Part shown: positions 1 through 8,420 of the stretch, in pieces
Layout of the letters: every line of letters begins with the position of its first letter
How positions within the stretch are numbered: the stretch's first letter is position 1
DNA from: Mesaphorura yosii
Lineage: Eukaryota > Arthropoda > Collembola > Poduromorpha > Tullbergiidae
Reading direction: 5' to 3'
Assembly: GCA_009869945.1 (NCBI GenBank)
Contig: WIXG01000072.1
Span: 1-64,000 of the forward strand
DNA: 64,000 bases
Position numbers and translations under genes: made by a program
Notes under the pieces: model-generated
What the model was told of the DNA's origin: nothing
The model's database searches: none
What the model saw: only the letters and a program-made list of their open reading frames with translations

Positions 1-258
1 TCGGGCAGTTGAAACTCGAAAAACCATGTTTTTCGGTTATATCTTTTTTCTGTGAAGACTTTTATCGTAACTTTTTTCCAGTTTTCAATTCTAGAATATA
101 TTTTTGTGTTGTCGATACCTAAATCATGTTTCCCAAATCCGAAGTCCTTCTCTAATCCGTTCAGAAGTTGAGGTCAATTTTTGGTAAGTGAAGAGCGAGG
201 AGTGTGGTATTCTTTGTCTATAGCGTATTTTCCCTATTCAATTTTCCATATGTTGTAG

Positions 259-957
259 GAATACACAAAAGTTTAAGCATCAACGCTCGTTTCTATCGTT
301 TGGTTGACAAGCTGGCTCGGGCGTGTCGTCTTTGAAGTACTTGCTGATCGCAATTGGATTCCTTCAGTTGTATTATTCAATGCTTGCATTCCGCTCATGA
401 GTCTAGCTGTCATGGCGTTGCCGCTCATTGGACTTGTTTCTGACAAGGATGACAGATTAAAATGGCTTTGCGCATGCTTCTTCCTCATCGGAGCTTACAT
501 AAGCGGTTTTGTGCCTCTGATTCAATAGTTCTGGTTGACTTATTGGGCCTCGAGAATTTGACAAGCGCCTTTTGCTCTTTTTCCACGGAAGCACCACAAG
601 TCTTGGAGCTCCCTTGGCTGGTGAGTTGCCTGTTTGCTTTGACATGAATACACCGACATGGTGTAACTGATTGATTTTAAGGTGGTACTGGTTTTTGATT
701 TTCCAGGAGCCATTTTCGACTACACTGGGTCGTACAATGAGCCTTTCCTGGTCGCAGGAATTTTTCTGCTGATCTTTGCCTTAATCAGTATCATTGGCCC
801 AAACATGGCTTACCGTCGTGGTTGTTGTTGGAGAACCTTATTGGAATTCTTGAGATTTTGGAAGGCCCGCAAAAAGCTGGATCCATCTCGAGTGACAGTG
901 ATATGTAAAATTTCAATGCAGTGTCAAAATGTATGTCTCAACGGATATGGCGTATAA
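259..957 (+). pseudogene. Monocarboxylate-transporter-like gene (SLC16, MFS fold), 3' end, frame-disrupted
   Basis: This is the C-terminal half of an MFS transporter of the SLC16 type, which carries monocarboxylates across the plasma membrane. Recognisable pieces are a TM7/8 stretch with TSWLGRVVFEVLADRNW (about 307-357), the TM10 signature SIVLVDLLGLENLTSAF (about 519-570), and TM11/12 with GAIFDYTGSYNEPF (707-747) after a clean intron (donor at 621, acceptor ending at 706). The stop is at 955-957, with AATAAA signals at 957 and 976. The exon before the intron does not read in one frame. Family alignment needs shifts near 300, near 521 and near 570, each looking like one missing T. All other genes in this window read cleanly, so gene decay is likelier than poor sequence, but a local sequence error is possible. 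Upstream exons lie outside the window, or at about 82-184 in a form I could not align. Confidence 0.7.
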
Positions 958-981
958 ATAAAATTGGTAAATGACAATAAA
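957..981 (+). terminator. Poly(A) signals of the transporter remnant
   Basis: There are two AATAAA hexamers, at 957-962 (overlapping the stop codon) and 976-981. Confidence 0.5.
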
Positions 982-1079
982 TGTGAAAGCGTCTGTACTT
1001 CAAGAACTTATTATTACTCATTCTATAACAGCGTTTATCAGCCCGGTAGCAGTTTGCATCAACTGGTTCCATTTGAAGA

Positions 1080-1465
1080 TTAGCCAGTTATTCGTTGTTT
1101 ATTCCATCTGTCACAAAGGTCCATAGTCCATCTGAAGTCTTGTTCTTGACTGAGGCCCGTCAGATAGTTCATGCTGCAGAAGTTGCCCCGAATGCCTTGG
1201 CAACCAACTTTGTCAATACACTCGCCAAGCATTTGGAAGACTTCAATGAACGGCTTGTCATAGTTGGGTTTGATTGCATCGCCTGTGTCAAAGCAAAAAT
1301 TTCTGAAGTTTATATTGTAATTGTTTGGATAAATAGTTCCAGAACTCGATTACCTGCACATTGAAAGACTTCCGGTAGACACGACATTCCAGCTTCTCCA
1401 GAAGTGATTGCAATTTGAGCTGTGAGTACCAGGGCCATAATCACTGCCGTGTAGATGGCAGCCAT
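1080..1465 (-). CDS. Small secreted six-cysteine protein, two exons
   Basis: The product is 104 aa and of unknown function. Exon 1 is 1465-1354 and exon 2 is 1282-1080, with a 71-base phase-1 GT-AG intron. Residues 1 to about 24 form a typical signal peptide (MAAIYTAVIMALVLTAQIA). The mature part has six cysteines at residues 29, 36, 59, 65, 73 and 94, enough for three disulfides, and reads GECIDKVGCQGIRGNFC across the middle. The frame is open upstream of the chosen ATG, but this start puts the hydrophobic stretch at the very N-terminus. The gene lies tail to tail with the transporter remnant. I do not recognise a family. The size and even cysteine spacing would suit a secreted carrier, protease inhibitor or toxin-like peptide, which is only a guess. 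Confidence 0.6.
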
Positions 1466-2088
1466 CGTATGTGTTCTCAGGGTGATTTCAGTTAGATCGC
1501 GTAAGAACGAATGAATAGTCGGAGTCAGATTCAATTGCCAGCAAATGGCATGACTAGGAAGCCTGAATTTTGTGATTGTCGTAATTTTGAGTTCATTCTT
1601 AACCAGGCCACCCAGGAAGTCGAAGAATGTATGAGATTGAGATCAATGGACTCATAATTTCTAAAGTAGGTTAAGACAAGAAGAATTACCATTTAGGCGC
1701 ATGTCTAGAAAATAATGATAGCAGGGCAAGCTGAGACCCGAATTGACCGACCGTTCATTGTTTATGCCGTCTTGTCCCAATTTTCCAAAAAAAATTGACC
1801 CATAGATTATTTTTTACATTTTTATTTCAACAAAAAGAGACCCGAGCCTTAAACTTAAAATACGTACAATTCACAGAAGATGTAATTGCTGTTCGTTAAA
1901 TCTGAAGTTCAATTTTCTCAAATGAACTCAACATTGCCCATCTAAAATTGGTCAGAGAAATACTTCGAAGGATAACGTGCTAAAGAATTGTGAGCTAAAA
2001 TACAAAGGATGTGAATGTTTATTTGTAAAATGTTCTAAGAAAATTACGAACTATAAGTTTCAAAGACAGATGTCATTGACCACGATGA
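1466..2088. other. Gap: upstream of the six-cysteine gene and 3' UTR of the tetraspanin
   Basis: No coding sequence can be supported here. The right part, down to the TTTATT at 1821-1826 (AATAAA on the minus strand), is probably the tetraspanin 3' UTR. The left part must hold the promoter of the gene that starts at 1465. Confidence 0.45.
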
Positions 2089-3566
2089 TTAGTAGTCATT
2101 TGTGGCCACTCCTGTGTATCTCTTGTTTTTTCGCTGGCCAGACTCCTCCTCGTCTTCCTGTTCACGCATATTTCTCCAGTAGCAGACAGTGAAACAGAGC
2201 AGCATTATCTGCAAAAATAAATGTCCATTTTTCTGTTCTCGGGCGGAGCACATCAACTTAATTTAACGTGCACAAATACCTGTAGAACTCCAATGAACAG
2301 CGAAATTCCAGCAATCCATCCACTTCGTTTTTCCACAAATTGCGAAAACTTCTCTACGCATCCTTCCTGATAGACATTTCCACTCACAGAGTCCCGGCAA
2401 AAGTCCGAGATGGGCAGACGGTTCCGATCGTAGTCCTGATAGTTGCGGGCACCACAGCAGCCAACCTATAAAGCATGGATAGAGTTAAGCACGGCAGGAC
2501 CTATAACCGCTGCTCTATGAAGATGTGAACTGTCATTTGTGGATTTACGTACTTTTTCTTGTACGACTTGAAGGATTCGATTAGCAGTTGGATTGTAGTT
2601 CGAATCGACAATCAGCCGGCTGAACTTGTTATCCAGCCAGCGCTGTGTACTTTGAGTCTGGGTTCCGTTTATGATAATGTAGATTGCGCCAGCAAGTTCC
2701 AGAATCAGGCAAATAAATGTAACAATGGAAGCCTGCAACAAGAGAGTCAGGCATAATGCATAAAACAAGTGAGAATGAACAGAAAATGATACGAATTCAT
2801 GAAAAGTCTTCATCATCATGTGAAAATGAAACCGAGATCGAAATGAAAATTCACATCTTCATTGAACAGCCGGGGGAAGAACCACTTAAATGGCTTCGGA
2901 GCACGATGTACTCACATTATAGTAGAGAAATATGAAGAATCGTGTCTCTCTCGAGTCACCGCCTGTCGACACGACTTTGAACTGTTGCTCAAAGTATTCG
3001 TAATCGAAGGTGGGCCGTATAAACCTCGAGAGCAGAATGGTCGAGCCAAACATGAACAAGACAAAGCTAAATACTGTCATTACAAGATTCTGTAGGTAAA
3101 CACAATCATTTAGATTTAGCAGGTTGCACACAAATCAAAGGTGGAAAATGATGATGAAGACTTGAGAACCATTGAATTCTGTTTGAGATCCAAGACAATG
3201 CAAATATGACTTACCGTTGCCAGAAGACACGAATTGGACATCAGCGCGCCACAGCAGCCGCAGAAGGAGACAATCACAATGACTGCGCCGGCTGCCATCA
3301 GAATGTAGAGACCCGTCCAGTACTGCGTCATGTCCAACTCACGGACCCAGTCCCGAACCTCGTTCTCAAGCCTCATCCACATGGCGAGGGCAAACACGAG
3401 GGCACCGAGGATCTGCACAAAATTAATCCATTGTGACTCATTCTCATATGAAATTCTCAATTTTCGCAATTTCCGGTAGCGAAGTTTCACTTACCCCACA
3501 AATGACATTCAATACGATGACGGAGAACATCAGACAATTGTCCGTCAAGCCACGTCCTTTCCCCAT
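2089..3566 (-). CDS. Tetraspanin with an extra in-frame exon
   Basis: This encodes a four-pass organiser of membrane protein microdomains, 309 aa as joined here. Exons are 3566-3495, 3412-3215, 3089-2916, 2732-2553, 2465-2280 and 2208-2089, all in phase 0. TM1 spans exons 1-2, TM2 carries the SFCGCCGAL stretch, and TM3 is ICLILELAGAIYI. The large extracellular loop has the CCG signature (C211, C212) plus C231 and C244, the four-cysteine type. TM4 is followed by a charged tail ending VATNDY. Exon 3 (58 aa) inserts another hydrophobic segment, MTVFSFVLFMFGSTILL, plus about 30 polar residues between TM2 and TM3, where the family normally has only a short cytosolic turn. Skipping it gives a canonical tetraspanin of 251 aa, so it may be a cassette or alternative first-segment exon. 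A reverse-strand AATAAA lies at 1821-1826. The specific subfamily is not clear. Confidence 0.88.
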
Positions 3567-4620
3567 TGCGATCTGTTATCCTCTCCAATTGCTGAAATTA
3601 AAACTTTCCAAAATCCAATTGTATTTGTGTCTGCGCTCTTTCCAAAACAATTTGGAATTCACTTCTTTCGTTTTTTAATCCTCGAGTAGCAGATAGAACT
3701 GCTTTAAGCTGTCCAAAACAAAATTGCCCCCTTCGAGTCGGAATTCAAAATCAAACTTACTCGGATTTGAGGCCGCAGTGCCCACAATGTGCTTCCACTT
3801 GCAAATGAATTCTAATTTTTAGCAATGGCAGATTTGATAAACTGGGCGTGTGATGAGTGAATGCGAAATGAGTACATGTGGCCTTATCTTTCGCATTGCA
3901 TACGGTTATGGGTATGAAATGAGGGTTGCAGATAAGAACGCGTCGTCGCATTCATTGCTATCGCATTACACACTCACACCTTGTGCAAAATGTTCGAATC
4001 AGTGTGAGTAATAATATCCGCTCTGGCTCTTGCTCTGAACCGATGACACATTCAAAGGGCTAAGCAAAACCTGATAACATATCATTCATTCGAGTTAAAA
4101 ATCGTTGTTTTCATACTCAGTCAGAATACTCATTCTGTTTCTGCGAATCAACGATTCGCTGACTGCTGCCTGCTGACACATTGGTAAAGTCAAAGGCACA
4201 AGTACGTATACAAATGAGATAACCTCCAATTCCAAGCCCATCTGCACATGGGTTGATATCGGCGCTACCATTTAAAGCAATGCAGATTAAGTCAAAGTAG
4301 AACAGAGCAGAGATAAGTCCCCCCCGTAACCCCAATCAACTTAAATCGGATTCTAGTAAAGACAGATTCGTTCCAGTAAACACAGGCTGTTTGATCCAAA
4401 CGATGAGATCGAATTATGAATGCCAAAATGACCTAGTAAACGAATTGTGCCGCAGTAGACGTTATACCAGAGGCCCATCTGTGTGGTTGTTGGTTTCTGT
4501 TCAGTATTAGCCTGGTCCCTAAATAAAGTCATTTTATTTTGGCTGCAATAAAAGTAACCATCTTCATCCGCTTTTTTTCCAGTTCCATCGACAATTTGAT
4601 GCCTTGGCATGGTTGTTTTG
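3567..4620. other. Gene-free stretch upstream of the tetraspanin
   Basis: I see no convincing exon here. It probably contains the tetraspanin 5' UTR and promoter. Short open frames in it show no family similarity and no splice context. Confidence 0.4.
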
Positions 4621-4624
4621 GCAC

Positions 4625-4970
4625 GATGCTAGCCTGATAAAGCAATTCTTTGAAGGCTGAATAGGATAGGCTGATGGCGCAAGGTGAAGAAGCAACTGTG
4701 GCTGACTCATGACGATGAAACCCGCGTTTTAGGCTGGCTGGGTAGACTAAAGACGGCCACTGGACAACGTTGCAAGATGTAGATTCTCTTCACTGTTCAT
4801 TGCGTCCAACGAAGTGCTGTTGGCATGCAAGCTCTTGAGTGCTACGTCTCCCGTATACAATAGCACAAGCTATTCCAGTTTGCGGGTTCTCGCATTTCAC
4901 GTTGAATCTACATGTTTACAGCACATTTTAAACTACGAGCTGTATTGTATTCAACTTCGCATCTACAGCA
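4625..4970 (+). repeat. Dispersed repeat, copy A
   Basis: This stretch matches 8091-8420 in the same orientation. The shared core is the 18-base block agactaaagacggccac, preceded by cccgcgtt and followed at similar spacing by a gatgta..attctcttc block, tacgtctc, tcgcattt and a block near tgtt.tacagc. Similarity is interrupted by indels, so both are old copies of one element of 250 bases or more. I found no terminal repeats or coding frame, and the class is unknown. Confidence 0.55.
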
Positions 4971-5098
4971 CCTCCGACACTATACGTCACCTCGATTTTC
5001 GGCGACATTAAGACATTTTGTAATTAAGAAAGAAGCTTTATACTCTCATCTCTCTGGAAAATTAAGTTTGGCGACAATATCTTTACCATCCAGCCAAA

Positions 5099-5585
5099 AT
5101 GGAGAAGGAAAAAGGTACAACTGGCAATATTGCTGCAAGGAGTAAAAAAATCTGGGATCTCATCTTCATCAGCAGGTAGAAATTTTTAACACAAATTGAA
5201 TAGTTAAAAAGTGAAAATTTACAAGTCACAGTTGTAATCCTCTTGAAATCTCCTAATGGCTTAATGATATAAACCTTCTATTTGAGACACAGGAAAGGTG
5301 GAGGATTCTCGCAGCAAACCAACTGTGGAACGCCAGACGGACAAAGTAGACACGAAGTCAGTTGCTGAATTTCCTGTTCCGTACTTTACAGCTCCAATGT
5401 TCAAGAAACATCATAACAAGGAAGTGGTTCCAGTTGGGGCCAGCATTTGCTTCGAAGGAGGAACGATGTGTCTACTTTTAGATGCTCAAAGATTAACGTG
5501 TAATAAAACTGCCTTTTGTGACACATCGAATTCATCATCTAAGGAGGCGCGGGACTACCGACACCGCTACCGAAATTCACTATGA
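5099..5585 (+). CDS. Small basic protein with a cysteine cluster, two exons
   Basis: The proposed product is 102 aa. Exon 1 is only 16 bases (5099-5114, encoding MEKEK), followed by a phase-1 intron and exon 2 at 5293-5585. The start was chosen because the ATG has a good upstream A and joins in frame to the long second exon through consensus sites (AAAG/GTACAA and CACAG/GA). The N-terminal third is highly charged. The middle has PYFTAPMFKKHHNKE, followed by four cysteines at 58, 65, 75 and 81, and the C-terminus is rich in Arg and Tyr. No signal peptide or membrane segment is seen. A second GT at 5177 would give a truncated product. An ATTAAA lies at 5765. I do not recognise a family. Confidence 0.45.
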
Positions 5586-5837
5586 AAAAGCCGACGCCGG
5601 CCATCAATTCACCGGTCACCCGGGGAAAAAGATAATATGCACAAACGAGATCTCCTCACTCTAAGCTTTTCACACCCAAAATTGCACCAATCTAATTCAT
5701 TTATGTCGTTCGTCGGAGCCTTCTGCAGTTGACCGGTTGGCTAGTTTTATTTTTGTAGCAAATTATTAAATTATGTATTGAATACACATCACTACAGGAA
5801 ATTTCTAAATACCACTTGATTACTGCACTAGCATTGA

Positions 5838-6408
5838 ATTAATGGTTCTATGCCACGAGTCCAAACTACTCCCAGTCCGAATGTCCCTGAGTCCGATTAG
5901 GCACCAGTCCGAAAGTTCTACCATAAGATGATAGTCTGACAATAACAAAATTGGGACATGAGAGAATTTGGCACCGACAATTGTCGTCTCCGATTTCGAA
6001 GTCCCTACAGTTAACGCCATAATAAAAAATTTTCTGACAAGGGAGTGCTTGTCCCATTTGGCCCGAAACTTATTCAAGCATGCCAAACTCGACGAGATAC
6101 TAACTTCATTGGAGTCTGCAGTGCAGCTAGACTCAGACCATGTACTCTGGCGTAAACGCACATAGAGTGTACAGACTCCGTACGTAAATGATAAAATTCT
6201 TGGCATTATTTTGGACTAATTCTTCTAATTCTTTTGATTTTATGAATTTAACGTACTTTTATAATAGACTGGCTTCTCGAACTTTACAAACTTTTATATT
6301 ATCTCTCGAACTTTCGGACTCATGCACTTCGATTTGGACTGGTGACCTTTTCAGACTCAGAAATATTCGGACTCGTGAATTCGGACTGGTGACGGTACAC
6401 GGAATTAA
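5838..6408. repeat. Inverted-repeat element with reiterated AGTCCGAA motif (MITE-like)
   Basis: Both ends are built from a short motif, (c/g)agtccgaa, repeated at roughly 17-24 base spacing. There are four copies on the plus strand at 5854-5915 and about five copies in the opposite orientation at 6310-6400. The outer copies read cacgagtcc at both ends after reversal, so the whole is an imperfect long inverted repeat around an AT-rich middle that includes the palindrome gacaattgtc (5975-5984). There is no transposase frame. This is the look of a non-autonomous DNA element with sub-terminal repeats. The exact termini and target duplication are uncertain. Confidence 0.6.
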
Positions 6409-6456
6409 TTATCATTAAAAGCCAAAACAAAGTGTCCCACAGGAATTTACAATTTT

Positions 6457-7714
6457 CTATTTGTCATCTGGCTTATTACTTCCATCTTCTGCGTTCTCTT
6501 GGCCAGCATCACCCCCACCGGAGCAAAAGAATCGATTACCTCCAAGATCAGTGCAGATAGTACCGGCCGACACAATTTTGGGAGAGACTCCTTCCCCAGT
6601 TATGCTCGCCATTCTTTGTGGTAGTTCATCATGCACGGTGTCATCAATCTCAAAATGATGGACTTGAGCTTGAGTGTGAGTGTTTATCACCATGGTTGAC
6701 GTGATCGGAGTTTTGGAGCCAGGACCGGTTGTGTCATCGGATACATCGGTCATGCTTGTTTGGCGGTGTCGGAGGAGATCAGCGATGAAGTCGATGCTGT
6801 CCACACTCTCACGCTGCTGGCGCAATTTACCTCGGCTCCCGACGCCAAGTATTGTACTATCATTGAGCCCGTATCCGAAAGTCATTGTGCTGTCATCTGC
6901 ATTCTGAAGGAGACCCTTGCATCTTGTTATTCGGAGTCTCTTCTCAGTCATGACGGCCATAAACCTCCAGAGGTAGATTATACTCAGACCCTACAAATGT
7001 TTTAATACAAAATTTGCACCGCAAAACAACCCTCAAGATAAGAATCTGCTCTACCTGGAGAAACATTGCGATCGCCAGGACCAAAACTTGAGGAAGCATG
7101 TAATAATTGACGTAGTTTGCGAATGCGTTGTGGCATGAGCCCAATCTTTCACATTCCCACTCATACCAGGGCACATAAACTTGTTCGGTGACCATTCGAT
7201 GACCTTCGGACATTAAATAGAAGACGGTGATGATTGCAGAAATCTGGACCAAGATGAGAATTGATGTAGCTCCAATCGCCTGAGAGGTCAGTCAAATCAG
7301 TGATTAATGACTAATACGTTCACATGGATTTGATTGATGAGATAAGTGATTAACACTTACAATGCGCATTGGCCATAATAGCTTCCAGCACGCAGTGAAG
7401 CAGCTGAAGCCAGCCGAAATAATTTGCACGATTCCAGTTATCAACATCAATTCCAGGATTCCACGAACGGTAATATGAAATTCTGGCTTAGTGAGCCGTA
7501 GAATGTTTCTGACTTCGACGCTAATGCCAAATATTGCACCACCAGTAGCCTGACATTGAGAAATCATTGCAAAATTAAATTTACAATTTACAATTGATTA
7601 TGCTTACTAATTTGGTTGGAGCAATGAAAATTCACTTACAATCAGGAACAGTTGAAGTGCGAGTGTGTGCTTTTGCAAGGAATGAATCTTTTTCTGGTAC
7701 TGGGATGAAATCAT
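6457..7714 (-). CDS. Four-transmembrane protein with a long cytosolic tail, family unknown
   Basis: The product is 340 aa from exons 7714-7640, 7549-7361, 7279-7055 and 6990-6457, all in phase 0. A short Lys-rich N-terminus is followed by four hydrophobic segments: about residues 17-40, then ELMLITGIVQIISAGFSCF, then ILILVQISAIITVFYLM, then LPQVLVLAIAMFLQGLSIIYLW spliced across exons 3 and 4. The loop between TM3 and TM4 carries two cysteines in ECERLGSC, but no CCG, so it is tetraspan-like rather than a true tetraspanin. The last 150 residues are polar, rich in Asp, Ser, Thr and Gly. For the last intron I used the donor at 7054 (CAG/GTAGAG), giving a 64-base intron. A later donor would leave an implausible 40-base one. 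It neighbours the true tetraspanin on the same strand, which may reflect distant kinship. Confidence 0.65.
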
Positions 7715-8090
7715 GATTCGAGAGATTGGAACTGAAAAACTGACTCACTGAAAATTAATTGCAGGGATAATAATTAAGATTGTAGCTAAAACTCAGTAAA
7801 AATAGACAACCAGCAGAACAAGTGCAATTCACATGAAAAAGCTGAAGGAGAGAATGACGAAGTGAATGCTCATCTAAAATTAGAACCAGTTTCTTATCCT
7901 TATCATCACTTACGATAAGGAAATTCTAGCAGGTGAATGTAACTGCATTTACATTTGCGCTTTTGCGTACGTAAGATGGATGATATTTATATAACCTCAA
8001 ATCTAAGAACACGACGACGAACAATGGTGTAGAAGGATGTTAAATGATAAGTGCCAATTGGATGTCTTGACATAGTCTTGGTTGTCATCA

Positions 8091-8420
8091 AATGCTAGCC
8101 GGGTTTGGCTCATGAAACAATTCAGGAAGATTAGACGGCGTCTGATGCTGAACAAATTGAGAGGGACACGCCACGAAGACACCCGCGTTCTGGGTTAGCT
8201 GGGCAGACTAAAGACGGCCACAGAACAGCACGATGTATATTCTCTTCCCTTGTCATTGCACCCGAGCCAAGTCCTATGTTGGTACGCATTCTCTTACGTC
8301 TCAGCTATACATTACATGGCATGACACTCTGGTGTGCTGGGTGTCGCATTTCGCGCATGGGCACTATATGTTCTACAGCTTTCTACAACTGAAGCTGAAT
8401 CTTCGAACTGTGGTGGAATT
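8091..8420 (+). repeat. Dispersed repeat, copy B
   Basis: This is the partner of 4625-4970 in the same orientation and shares the agactaaagacggccac core and the flanking blocks described there. It lies just upstream of the four-transmembrane gene, while copy A lies between the tetraspanin and the small + strand gene. Confidence 0.55.

Noticed and set aside
5820-6206. 128-codon open frame on the minus strand
   Set aside because: It runs through the left arm of the inverted-repeat element, so the frame is a by-product of the repeat.
7015-7054. Very short 40-base intron in the four-transmembrane gene
   Set aside because: An upstream consensus donor (CAG/GTAGAG) gives a normal 64-base intron and an uninterrupted fourth membrane span.
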